From Urechis unicinctus (Eukaryota > Annelida > Polychaeta > Xenopneusta > Urechidae), in contig CM067346.1 in NCBI GenBank assembly GCA_034190875.2, positions 46,965,932-47,029,931 of the forward strand: DNA of 64,000 bases, read 5' to 3'. Numbering within the stretch: the stretch's first letter is position 1; each line of letters begins with the position of its first letter. This document shows, piece by piece, positions 25,221 to 35,795 of this stretch. Position numbers and translations under genes: made by a program. The notes beneath the pieces are model-generated. The model worked only from the letters and a program-made list of their open reading frames with translations. It searched no databases and was not told the DNA's origin.

Positions 25221-25932
25221 ATAAAACCTGATTAGCAAGAGGAAGTGGGGTTCTTCACTAGAGCACTTACCAGCAAGTGTATGGAACTCAAACAGCAAGA
25301 GGAAGAGGGGCTCTTTACTAGGACACTAGCCAGCAAGTGTATAGAACTCCACCAGCAAGAGGATTAGTAGTCCTTCACAAAAGTACTAACCAGCAAGTGT
25401 ATAGAACTCAAACCAGCAAGAGGAAAATGGGTTCTTCAATAAAGTACTAACCAGCGAGTGTATAGAAACCTAATGAGTTAAAGGAAGAGTGGCTAGTCAC
25501 TAGAGCACTAACTAGCAAGTGTATAGGAACCAAAAGGAAGAGGGGCTCTTTACTAGAGCACTAGCCAGCAAATGTATAGAACTCAACCAGCAAGAGGAAG
25601 AGGGGCTCTTCACTGGAGCACTAGCAAGCAAGTGTATAGAACTAAATGAGCAAGAGAAAGAGGGGCTCTTCACTAGAGCACAAACCAGCAAGTGTATAGA
25701 ACACAATGCGCAAGAGACGTGGGGTTCTTCAGTAGAGTACTAACCAGCAAGTGAATAGAACTCAACCAGCAAGAGGAACAGGGGTTCTTCAATAGAGTAC
25801 TAACCAGCAAGTGTATAGAACCCAATGAGCAAGCAGCTCGTCACCAGAGCACAAACTAGCAAGTGTATAGAACCTGGTTAGTAGGAGGAAGAGGGGCTCT
25901 TCACTAAAGCAATAACTAGCAAGTGTATAAAA

Positions 25933-26225
25933 CAGGGATGAAAGTGGCCTGTTAAAAAAAAAAACCTGAAAATTTTCCACACACTACATCAATGGGAATA
26001 CAAAGATAACGGCGGACATTACCGATCGCGGAGCGGCAAGTGCCGAAGGCACCCGCCATGATGGGGTTCCTGCAAAACGGGAACTTGGTCATTAGAAAAT
26101 TGGAACTTGGAAACCGGAACGAAGAAAAATGACAAAACCCGGAAAACTGTACTTCGATAATTATTTAATTTTCGGCGGGCGCAAAACCCGGAATTCCGGG
26201 TATACCCGGAGGACTTTCATCCCTG
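25933..26225. mobile_element. MITE copy 7 in satellite
   Basis: 293 bp and the last copy. The satellite block following it runs to the SINE-like insertion at 26781. Confidence 0.8.
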
Positions 26226-26780
26226 ATAAAACCTGATTAGCAAGAGGAAGTGGGGTTCTTCACTAGAGCACTTACCAGCAAGTGTATGGAACTCAAACAG
26301 CAAGAGGAAGAGGGGCTCTTTACTAGGACACTAGCCAGCAAGTGTATAGAACTCCACCAGCAAGAGGATTAGTAGTCCTTCACAAAAGTACTAACCAGCA
26401 AGTGTATAGAACTCAACCAGCAAGAGGAAAATGGGTTCTTCAATAAAGTACTAACCAGCGAGTGTATAGAACCTAATGAGTTAAAGGAAGAGTGGCTAGT
26501 CACTAGAGCACTAACTAGCAAGTGTATAGGAACCAAAAGGAAGAGGGGCTCTTTACTAGAGCACTAGCCAGCAAATGTATAGAACTCAACCAGCAAGAGG
26601 AAGAGGGGCTCTTCACTAGAGCACTAGCAAGCAAGTGTATGGAACTAAATTAGCAAGAGGAAAAGGGGCTCTTCACTAGAGCACAAACCAGCAAGTGTAC
26701 AGAACTCAATGCGCAAGAGGAACTTGGGTTCTTCACTAGAGTACTAACCAGCAAGTGTATAGAACTCAACCAGCAACAGG

Positions 26781-27204
26781 AGTGAGTGAGTGAGAATACG
26801 GTTTAACGGCACACCAACACGTATGTGTTATATGGCGCCTAGAAAGGTTAATAGATAAGTTTGACCTGATTAAGCAGCCGCCTTCAAAGATAAATGGAAA
26901 AAAGAGGGACATACAAGTGGATGATGTTGAAAAAGATAAAAATGCAAATAGTATCCTAGGGCAAGTCACCACCAGCAGATTGACTGGACCAGGCCATTCC
27001 AGTCTCTCGTCTAGGCAAAATCAGGGCCAGAGTAGTGTGTTGCAGATACGGACCTCAAAAGGACCGCTTCACTCAACCACCAGGATCCCATTGTCCACCG
27101 ACACGAGTCGCAACCCACAGCCAACAGGTTGCCCCCTATTAGTCGCCTCTTACGACATGCAGGAGGATACAGTGGGCCTATTCTACCCCCGGACCCACAG
27201 GGGG
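26781..27204. mobile_element. SINE-like insertion, copy 1, with 13-bp target duplication
   Basis: 424 bp, bounded on both sides by AACCAGCAACAGG (26768-26780 and 27205-27217), a satellite phrase with a private C. The left end is (GTGA)n, then GGTTTAACGGCACACCAACA. The right part has CCTATTAGTCGCCTCTTACG, GTGGGCCTATTCTACCCC and GGACCCACAGGGGG. The layout resembles a repeat I remember from abalone and other gastropods (TTTTACGCCGCACT...TTAGTCGCCTCTTACGAC). A 13-bp duplication fits target-primed reverse transcription. Confidence 0.75.
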
Positions 27205-27378
27205 AACCAGCAACAGGAAGAGGGGCTCTTCACTAAGGCACTAGCCAGCAAGTGCATAGAACTCAACCAGCAAGAGGAAGAGTTGCTCTTCACTGGAGCA
27301 CTAGCCAGCAAGTGTATAGAACTAAATCAGCAAGTGGAAGAGGGGCTCTTCACTAGAGTATTAGCCAGTAAGTGCTGA
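27205..27378. repeat. Last satellite units, beyond the SINE-like insertion
   Basis: About three 60-bp units continue the array after the inserted element, ending at TTAGCCAGTAAGTGCTGATT. Confidence 0.8.
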
Positions 27379-27714
27379 TTGGAAATGAGCTCTGTATATT
27401 GATGTTGGAAAAAAAACCTGATTCATTTGTATGAACTGAAGGAAACTTCAACATAAAATATAATAAATGATATATACTAACTTAAAATTCGTAAACTTTA
27501 TTTGTTACTGGTTAAATGTATTGCATTCACATATTATTCCTGTGCACATGATTAGTGCGACAAGACATGATCGATTTGATATGAATGTTTTAACTAAATG
27601 CTCCCTTCTTGTTGGTTGGGTTTCGTCCAACCAGCAAGCATCTCTGGCAAATGCTCAGCTCTCTCAGCGCTGAAAAGCTTTTAGAACTATCAGAGCGCCA
27701 TATTGAAAATAATC
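27379..27714. other. No recognisable gene
   Basis: Short AT-rich spacer between the satellite and the second SINE-like copy. Confidence 0.4.
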
Positions 27715-27730
27715 TCGAACCCAAAGTAAA

Positions 27731-28104
27731 GGTTAGGTAAGTATAGGTTTAACAGCACACCAACACCCATTTGTCATATGGTGCCAAGAAGGTTAGTAGA
27801 TAACATTGACCTGATTAAGCGGCCGCCTTCTAGGATAAATGTAAATGGACATGGAAAAAGATAAAAATGGAAAGGATTTTCGTAGGGCAAGTCACCACCA
27901 GCCGATTGGCTGGACCAGGCCATTCCAATCTCTTGTCTAGGTGAAAGCCGGAGCAGTGTGTTGCAGATATGGCCCTCAAAAGGACCGATCCGCTCAGCCA
28001 CCTGGATCCCAACCCCCGGCCGACAGGTTGCCCCCTATTAGTCGCTTCTTACGACATGCAGATGGATACAGTGGGCCTTTTCTACCCCCGGACCCACAGG
28101 GGGG
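27731..28104. mobile_element. SINE-like insertion, copy 2, with 16-bp target duplication
   Basis: 374 bp, bounded by TCGAACCCAAAGTAAA at 27715-27730 and 28105-28120. It is co-linear with the copy at 26781 (GGTTTAACAGCACACCAACA, GGGCAAGTCACCACCAGC, CCTATTAGTCGCTTCTTACG, ATTCCAATCTCTTGTC) and in the same orientation, with about 10-20% difference by eye. The perfect duplication indicates a fairly recent insertion. Confidence 0.8.
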
Positions 28105-29419
28105 TCGAACCCAAAGTAAATATGGGGGTCGAAATTAACGCACCACAAAGTAACTACATGGCCTTATTTCGACCCACTTCTTGAAAAGAAGTAATAGACT
28201 AGTCTACTTACAAGAATTATAATTTTTTTTTGATAGTTAACATGGTGTTGTGAATTTCTTACTATCTATTATTGGAGAGAGTTTAGTGTATCCCAAAACA
28301 ATCATTATCAAACATCAATCGGACGTTATGAACCTCAAAAACGTTATGATAAGGAGGTCATGCTTAATGCATAAACTAGTATAGAACTTGGTAAACAGAT
28401 TTAAATGTGTTAGATAACCCATAATGTCCTATTTTATGTGGTTCTCAGAAATGTCTTACAGAAAATATTCCCAGGAAACCCTGGAGGCAGTTGTGGCTGC
28501 CGTTGATGGCCGAATGTCCAGGAAGGGGGCAGCCAAAGCTTTGGTGTGTCCACACTTCCTGGTTAGCATCGTCTACTGCATGATTAATAAATGATGGTTG
28601 ATAATGCATTGTGTACTGTTGTGCCAATAAACCATGTCCTATATTTAATTGATATTCTGCATTATTTATTATATGTCAAAATAAGTATGTTCTACTTTCA
28701 TAACTACAAACATATGCCGGACCTGCTGACAGACATACTTAGTACTAGGGTGCTTCTGGTGGCAAAGGCAGGCCACCCAACTGTATTGACCAGTGCAGAA
28801 GAACATGCTCTGGTTGAATATATTAAACTCAGGCCACCATTGGGTATCCACTGTCGAGAAGAAAGCTTTGCTATGAAGAGGCAAAGATCATTGATGGGCG
28901 TAAAACCCAATTCTTTTTAGCATGCAGTCTTTATTAATGGTGATGGACTGGATAATTATTCATCAGCGGCATGGGCAATTTCAGTAAGATTGTTTACTTT
29001 GATTTGTAATTAAGTACATTCAACTTCATCTCTTATTCAGGTCCAGATTGGGTTGGCGGTTTCCCGAAAAGGAATAAAACAGAACTGGCAGAGAGAAAAG
29101 CCATGCATCTAGGTGCATAGCAAGCACTGGATGTGTTCAGTGGAAAAGTACTTGCACCCAAAGGTGCCAGAAATGTGTATGCTATTTCAAGTGGTTTGAA
29201 AGAACAAATTACTTGTATGGTAGCCTGTAGTGCTGCTGGGCAGTTCATGCCACCGATGATAGTCTTTTTGGGGCAATGGATCAGGGACATTGGCCTGGGC
29301 AATTTTCCAGAGGCAATTTTTGGAGTGACACAGAATGGGTGGATGGGTGGATGGATGGTTATTTGTTTGTCGGAGGCATTACTATAAGTGGTTGGTAGAT
29401 TCAGGCGTACCCTTTCCTA

Positions 29420-30020
29420 CTAGGTGGCGCTGCACCGCAGCGACACGCAGTCTAGTGTGTGCTCGTGTTTTTCTGTCATTTTCCTCGTGTTTTGGCCTTT
29501 GTTGGGCTTGTGTTTTTAATGCAGTGTGACTACAACATCTTTGAATCAAAGGATATATCTGAATCTGTTGGACTTTCTCATCAGCTGCCCAGGAAGGGAC
29601 ATTGTGTTTTACCCGCTGCTCAACTACGCACTTCGCTTCTCGGAAAGCCACGTGCTTTGCCTGGTCCTGTTTCCAGTGTCTTTCGCACTCTTCGACCGTG
29701 AAAACTACATCAACGTCACCAAACAACCAGCCATCTTTCTGACCACCACATCAATATGTAATGTGAGTTGCCGATCATGTGACGACCGTGTGCAAATAAA
29801 GCATATGCTGTCCAACACCAGGAAGGAACTGCTCGATATCTGCGGGTCACTGCTTCTTCATCACAGCACCCGTCTTCCAGCGCCATCTGGAATTTTCCTG
29901 CCAAAACACGGGCCTAGCAGGGGCTGGGACACGAGGAGAATGACAGAGAGACACGAGTCAATTGTAGACTGTAAAGCAAATTCCCGAATAGGGCTAATAA
30001 ATTATCTTATCTTATCCTGT
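29420..30020 (+). mobile_element. Non-LTR retroelement or SINE end nested in the Tigger gene
   Basis: It interrupts the transposase between VDSGVPFP (ends about 29420) and HLTLRAAEF-type sequence (resumes about 30020). It starts near TAGGTGGCGCTGCACCGCAG and ends GGGCTAATAAATTATCTTAT-CTTATC, the short-repeat tail usual for non-LTR elements. It contains a 171-codon frame with no domain I recognise. About 18 bp of the transposase (a VLLLVD-like stretch) is missing at the site, so the insertion came with a small target deletion. Confidence 0.6.
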
Positions 30021-30351
30021 CATCTACTCATCTTACTCTGAGAGCAGCAGAGTTTGCCTCAGCAAATCAAATAATTCTCTACTGTTTACTGGTCAACGTT
30101 ACACATATAATGCAGGCCCCTGGATGTTGGATTTTGTTCCCCCATGAAGGCTGCATGAAAAGATGATGTGAGGTCTTGGTAGCTAGACAGCCTGGGTGTG
30201 CCGATGACCAAAAAAAATTTCCGAAAGTTTTCCACTCAGCATGGGATCGAGTTTCTACAGTTCTAGTAGTAGCAGTGAATGCCTTGCACAAAACAGGGCT
30301 GTTCCCATTAAACACTAATGCAGGGGATCACTCCAGGCTTGGCCCTTCCCT

Positions 30352-30813
30352 GTGGGTAGGTCCACCTTAGCCGAAATGGTTGTAGTCTCTGATGAGCGTG
30401 TTGTTAGCCCTTCCACTGTGGGTAGGTCCACCCTAGCCGAAATGGCTGTAGTCTCTGATGAGCTGGTTGTTGGCCCTTACACTGCGGGTAGGTCCACCCT
30501 AGCCGAAATGGCTGTAGTCTCTGATGAGCTGGTTGTTGGCCCTTCCACTGTGGGTAGGTCCACCCTAGCCGAAATGACTGTAGTCTCTGATGAGCTGGTT
30601 GTTGGCCCTTCCACTGTGGGTAGGTCCACCCTAGCCAAAATGGCTGTAGTCTCTGATGAGCTGGTTGTTGGCCCTTCCACTGTGGGTAGGTCCACCCTAG
30701 CCAAAATGGTTTTAGTCTCTGATGAGCATGTTGTTGGCCCTTCCACTGTGGGTAGGTCCACCCTAGCCGAAATGGCTGTAGTCCCTGATGAGCGTGTTCT
30801 AGTCAAACGCAAT
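30352..30813 (+). repeat. 66-bp in-frame tandem repeat, seven units
   Basis: Unit GTGGGTAGGTCCACCCTAGC, then CGAAATGGCTGTAGTCTCTG and ATGAGCTGGTTGTTGGCCC, encoding VGRSTLAEMAVVSDELVVGP-ST (22 residues) seven times. It lies within the transposase C-terminal region. Since 66 is a multiple of three, the expansion did not shift the frame. Confidence 0.9.
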
Positions 30814-31352
30814 TAAATGAATGTGTCCAAAGCTTTCAGTTCCCTGAGGGTGCCCGAATTGAAATCCCAAGAAATCTGTGGCCAACATTCGCCGAAACCT
30901 ACCCAAAGCCATTTCAAGGACAGAGGCGATAAATATGCTCAGGGAAAGAGAGGAAACAAAGAAACTTCTGGAGGAAGAGAAAGCAAAACGAAAAGAAGAG
31001 AGGAAAAAGAAAGGATTGATAAAGTTAAGGCTGAGCTAAAGAAGAAGGAAGTGAGGGAAAGAAAGAGGGAGGATATGCAACAAAAGAAAGCAGCCCAACT
31101 ACTTGCCAGAGAAATGAAAAGAAAAAACACAACATCTCGCAAGCACAGGGTTGATAGTGACACAGTGAGGAAAATGAAGCAAACTGTAGAAACTGCCACA
31201 TGGGGAAGGGGGAGTCAACCCAATGGATTGGTTGTGATGAGTGCCAGAGATGGTGGCATAAGGACTGCACTGCCGACCACACCCTAGCAACACTAACAGA
31301 TGATGAAATTGAGGCTTATCATTTTATTTGTTCCATATGCCAAATATAATTT

Positions 31353-31854
31353 GCTATTATCGATATCATGGTGTATTCACTACAGTTATTACTTTACTCC
31401 TTTACATATAATAAATGAGGCGTTTGACATCCAACCACATCATTCTTTTTCATACGAAATGCTTCATCAAATGTGACAGTTGAGAAAAAAAACTTCATAT
31501 GACTGCAAATTGTAAAAGTCACTATAAATTATAAAATTTGTATTAAACAGATGAGCTGTTGGCCATGTAAACTACGGAAGGTATTCTATCATGTACTAGT
31601 CTTCGCCTGCCTGCTAATTGCACTCTTCGAAGAATTCAAAAGGGGTCAGTCATTGGGGGTCGTAATCAGCAGACGGGTGTAAAAATTAGCCTACGCGACA
31701 TATTTAACATGAAATAATGACAAGTCCTACCACATACGATATCCGGTGTGCCAGTGCGTTAAAGTAAATAGCCGGGCAGCCACGCAACTTCATGTGATAC
31801 GTTTTAGGCTAGTTAACCACATATAACTCCTCTTTATCGCTCACCAATCGATAA
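31353..31854. other. No recognisable gene
   Basis: Spacer between the Tigger pseudogene and the Harbinger left end. I could not place a matching Tigger terminal repeat here. Confidence 0.4.
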
Positions 31855-31879
31855 GTGGCCTATTTCACGTAAGTGGCTA

Positions 31880-31992
31880 AGTCCGTATCCGACTATCCTA
31901 TCGCAGTCGACGAAGTTAAGATGGCTTAGTTCGTAGTCGACTAAAGCATTTCACAAACGATTTCGGTAGTCGACTAAACAAAGTCGACTATG
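31880..31992. promoter_or_regulatory. Subterminal AGTCGACT cluster, left end
   Basis: GCAGTCGACGAAG, GTAGTCGACTAAAG, GTAGTCGACTAAAC and AAAGTCGACTATG occur within about 70 bp, plus looser TCCGACTATCC. The mirror cluster is at 41140-41290. Repeated palindromes just inside transposon ends are typical transposase or accessory-protein binding sites. That role is inferred here. Confidence 0.55.
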
Positions 31993-32680
31993 CTTAGCCA
32001 ACTGCGCGCTTTTTTTCCCGTTGTTATGGGGATTCCCCGGGAAATCCCGGGATTCCCTAATTTGTTGTCGTCTGCTGAGAGACGACGTAATTTCACTGCT
32101 AATGAAGAACTCTTTTTAGTTGATGAAGTAGAAAAAAGAGGGGTTATTGAGGGGAAATTTTCCCCTTCAATAACAACAAAAACCAAGCAAATTGCTTGGT
32201 TAGAAGCGACGAAGGCACTGAACAGGTAAGAAAATCGCGATTTTAATAATTAATTTTCGATATATTAAGAAATTGTTTGCCGATTATTCATTTATAATTC
32301 CAGCCTAAACTATTTCATACGTTATTTTAGCAACTTCACCCAGTCGAAACGAACATGGGAAGAAGTGAAGGAAAAGTACAAAAATATCGATCAATCAGGT
32401 ATTTAATTACATATATTCCATTAACTTGAGTAGAGCGCTCTAGTGATCTACCTATAATACAAGCCAACAAATTTAGGGGTTTTTTTCAAAGCCAAAAAGA
32501 AGGCATATTTAGCCAAACATCCACCGACCGGAGGGGACATGCAGGGTGCCGAGCCGTCGGCATCCGAGGAGGCGGTTTTAGTGTCTTTGCAAGGGCGGCC
32601 AGTACTTGCCGGATTAGATGCGGGGGACGACAGCGCAGATTCAAAGGAGACCCTTGTGGTTGATCTGCCAATATGCCTAG
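31990..32680 (+). CDS. Harbinger Myb/SANT-like DNA-binding protein, three exons
   Basis: Exon 1 runs from ATG 31990 (or 32026) to 32225, donor GTAAG. Exon 2 is 32331-32398 after TTTTAG. Exon 3 is 32477-32680 after ATTTAG, with donor GTATGTG. All phases agree. The domain is a Myb/SANT-like fold: RRNFTANEELFLVDEVEKRG, then TKQIAWLEATKALNSN and SKRTWEEVKEKYKNI. Exon 3 gives SGVFFKAKKKAYLAKHPPTG, then EEAVLVSLQGRP and LAGLDAG, the usual continuation in this family. In Harbinger elements such a protein helps bring the transposase to DNA and the nucleus. A last exon should follow but foreign sequence intervenes, so the gene is 3'-truncated. No frameshift occurs in the three exons. Confidence 0.8.
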
Positions 32681-32794
32681 GTATGTGCTTTTTATCCTGT
32701 CGATGGGGATTATCAGAGTAGACTAGCCCCCCCCCCCCCATATTTGTTCAATGTGATGAGTATGATGTACCATGGATAGTCCAATTGTTCATCT

Positions 32795-32890
32795 CAGGGC
32801 TCGACATTAACCACTGCCCGATTGCCCGGGGCAAGTAATTTTTGCAGGCGGGCTGTAGTTTTAAGAATCTACCTGCCCGATCGGGCAGTA
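32795..32890. repeat. hAT-like end and 16-bp palindrome
   Basis: CAGGGCTCGACATTAACC resembles the CAGGGCTCGAAATTAAC ends I remember for some hAT elements. It is followed by CTGCCCGATTGCCCGGGGC and by the perfect palindrome CTGCCCGATCGGGCAG (32873-32888). A matching inverted end was not found downstream, so only one end seems present. Confidence 0.4.
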
Positions 32891-33319
32891 ACGAAAAAAA
32901 ATCGTAAAATTGGCGACTTTTCCGGTAAAAAAGCCTATTGCATCATTTATTTAGCATCTCCTTTCTGGAGAGTATTTATTAAACCGAAACCAATGCACTC
33001 ATTGGTTGTTTACTCGGAAATCGGGTCAAACGCACCTCAGCCATTTTCATTCGAAACAACGCATTGCGGAGATTGCCGAATATTTTCCGATAGAGCTCGA
33101 GTAATACCGTCCAGATCCGTTGCCGTTGGCAAATCGCGTGAGCTGTACCAAATCAATAAAGCTAGCGTTCCAGTAGGGTTGGGTCAATAATGCATTTTTT
33201 GCGTGCCATTTGTTTTGCGTTTTTAGCGAGTTCATCTGTCATTTTGACTTCGGAACCTCGGAAATTGCACAGGCGGCTCTTCGCCTCTACAGCTCGGATG
33301 TAAGAGATCGAAAGTAGTA

Positions 33320-35795
33320 AATAGCGCGGAGCTGTCAGAGGCGGAGTTTCTTTGCTTAGTGAGGTACGGAATGACTGGATTAGTAAAAATGTGTATCCGC
33401 TCAGTGAACGTTCCGTAGCGAAATGTATTCGGGAGAATTACGATTTCTTGCTTAATATGCGTAAAAGCGAGAAAGAAGGTTACAGGTCTGATAAATGGCA
33501 ATATAAAGCTTCCGACTTTAATGAAAGAATGACTATCCGAGCGTTCGATATCAGGGCCACTGACGCTTTGTACGAAAAACAACTAGCTCTAGGCGCAACA
33601 CGGTGTGAGAATGACCAAAGACGACAACTCCTTTTACGATGATAACTGTCACGGAACATACATCGCGCGATGCAGTGAGACGGTTTCTCGGAACTGGCTG
33701 AAGCAGAAGAAGAGACTGGAATCACGTCGCGTATCACAGTCGCAGTCGCGGGAACTTAAATGGGCATTAACATGCGTGAAATAGAAGCAGCTATACAATC
33801 TATTTCTGACACGGAAACTAGTGATCCTGCTTATATAGCTAGTGATACGGACTGTACCATCACGTCATCTTCCCGCACTCTGAAAAATGCAGCAGCATAC
33901 TCCGATTTTCCGAATGTCAAGATCAGAACAGGAACAGGGTACAAGACGTTGAATGAGCCATTAATTCGTTGTCTGGTACAATGTCTCTAAAAGTACAAAG
34001 TCACGACAAACGACTTACTAGGCATCTTTGTCGAGTTCGCGAACGGAGTTTTCCAGCAGAATTGGAAGTTATGTGACTACGATGAGGGATTAGGCGACGA
34101 CGATGATTTTGAAGATCCAATGTCGGATACACCAAAGCGACGAAGAAGATGTGACGATCGCACATATGTAATGCCTAGTAGAAAATCAGTTCGAAACTAC
34201 TTCATACCGGATGCTTCATACCTGAACATGGAGATGATTGCGAGACATCTTGCTGAAGGGTCAGAGAACACAATAACTGTCGGTTTAGATGACACCACGA
34301 AGGCGACAGGTTTTCAACATTAAAACGGACCATATTACTATAGCTGGACCCACATCAGAAAAGAAGACGTTCACTACTAGTTACGCCGACAACCTATCAC
34401 ATTCTGGAGAGGATGCCGCAAAGACGTACGAGTTCAAACTGAATAGTTTAGCAATTCTTGCCGATTGTTCCACTGACGAGAAAAAGGAACATATTGACTT
34501 TTGGATCACAAACCGGGCTGGTGATTGCTCAACCATAGAAAAAGTGCTGAAAGAAAAATGGGAATTGAGAATCTGATTGACTGTTCGGGTATTCTCCGCT
34601 CAGCGCCATCCAGTATCCTGACCACCGGGTTGATCGCTGTGACGAAGTTATTATCTTCGAGCCACGCGGCACACTCGGTGTCGCTATAATCCTATATAAT
34701 GAATTTGTGAACTGGTTAGAAACCAATGGCCACGAGTGTAACGGTTTCGGGGGGTTCATTTCCAATCGATTCGGCCGCATTGCAGAGCTTGCAAAGTTAT
34801 ATATTGATAAAAAAAAGATCAGATAAAAGATTTTTTTGATGCGGTAGTTGATGCCAATACGAATAAGCTCGTATTAGCCGTGTCAACGTTTATTACGAAC
34901 GACTGGTTTCAGTGTGCCTGTGAAGTATATTCCCTGATTGGTGATATCATGATATTTCCTATGATGGATCTATTCGGCATTGATGGGCGTACGTGCGGAT
35001 CCGATCACAGTTGGTCTAATGTTCGATCGTTCTTCGCTGAGAAGCTGAAATATTTAGAGTCACTAAGAGAACAATTCGGCAAAACCTCGACTGGGAAAGG
35101 GCAATTAATCGGTGCGGTCATTGAAGAAACCATTGATGTTATGAACAGGCAGCTATCACAGATGGGCTATTTCGATGGCGATACACCTACTACGGTTGAT
35201 GAAGAAAAACTGAGGTTTGCTCCAATCACCAATTTAGGGTGCGTGTTCAGCTTCGCCAGATTGGATAACCAGATGAAGATTGCAGGTGGAATGACCAAAG
35301 TAGAAACTCATTCTCGCAAATGCATTGTAACCACTAATGGACTGTTAGCTAATGGAATATTCACTGAACTAACCGATGAAGAGCGCAGAAAAAAGTGGAA
35401 ATGGGCCAGAAGTAGTGACAAAGTTCAGTGTGTCAGACATGACCACCGTTAAGGTAAGCAAACAATTGGCGTTAAAACAGAACAGAGGTTTGCTAGAATG
35501 CAGAAACTATTGGACACTTGTAAGTCTCATGGTGGTTCAGTCACTGCATCTTCCATCACATTACTGAACCGACTGAATGAACGACAGCTTCTCTCTGAAA
35601 TTGGCTATTTGAGGATAACCACAGCCCCAGACATCCGCCAAAAACGGCGCGTAAAAGCTGACTATGGGAAATTTCGATTCCAAAACTTCACTTTACAAGA
35701 ACTCAAGGAATCAATAAAAGCAGTCGTCCATCCAGAGTATAAGCAAGTCTGCGATATTGAGGTCTTGTCAAAATCAGCACTGGCTAAGCGATGAT
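33320..35795 (+). pseudogene. Transposase-like protein of an unnamed invertebrate family
   Basis: Intron-free coding remnant in six or more frame segments, in order: LSEVRNDWISKNVYPLSERS, SFYDDNCHGTYIARCSETVS, IRTGTGYKTLNEPLIRCLVQ, a basic patch (PKRRRRCDDR), ITVGLDDTTKATG, SYADNLSHSGEDAAKTYEFK, FWITNRAGDCSTIEK, LYNEFVNWLETNGHECNGFG, NDWFQCACEVYSLIG, SDHSWSNVRSFFAEKLKYL, TKVETHSRKCIVTTN and LLDTCKSHGGSVTASSITLL. I recall proteins of this layout being common and unannotated in cnidarian and mollusc genomes. LDDTTK and RAGDC could hold acidic catalytic residues of an RNase-H-type transposase, but that is inference. Frameshifts near 33645, 34000, 34300, 34560, 34810 and 35440 disable it. Confidence 0.55.

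Larger units (their letters stand above)
18130..26767. repeat. Satellite: 60-bp units in higher-order repeats
   Basis: More than a hundred units near 60 bp, built on ACTAACCAGCAAGTGTATAG, AACTCAACCAGCAAGAGGAA and GAGGGGCTCTTCACTAGAGC. The left part (18130-19690) contains a block of about 592 bp duplicated once (18480-19080 against 19075-19690). From about 19560 on, a block of 1000-1011 bp recurs with near identity, each with one 290-bp insertion. Because 60 is divisible by three, the plus strand keeps a 20-residue frame (SKCIELNQQEEEGLFTRALA) open for many units. This alone does not show coding. Confidence 0.9.
28450..31352 (+). pseudogene. Pogo/Tigger-type transposase with C-terminal PHD finger
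   Basis: Starts MSYRKYSQETLEAVVAAVDG (helix-turn-helix of the psq/CENP-B type). A spliced or shifted piece at about 28720-28918 has KAGHPTVLTSAEEHALVEYI, then 29040-29410 has the DDE_1 region (GKVLAPKGARNVYAISSG, ACSAAGQFMPPMIVFLGQ, GVTQNGWM). After an inserted retroelement the frame resumes at about 30020: TLRAAEFASANQI, then a PLDVGF region, FPKVFHSAWDRVSTV and KTGLFPLNTNA. A tandem repeat sits at 30352-30813. A Lys/Glu-rich coil and, in a shifted frame, a PHD-like finger (CHMGKG, WIGCDECQRWWHKDC, FICSICQI) end it at about 31350. Stops and shifts throughout make it a pseudogene. Confidence 0.75.

Noticed and set aside
18205..26000. Many 60-100-codon frames (Leu/Ser-rich, minus strand) in the satellite
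   Set aside because: They are the antisense of the 60-bp unit and of the MITE, repeated identically in each 1-kb block.
18130..27378. CRISPR array
   Set aside because: Units are contiguous 60-bp tandem copies without unique spacers, and the genome is eukaryotic.
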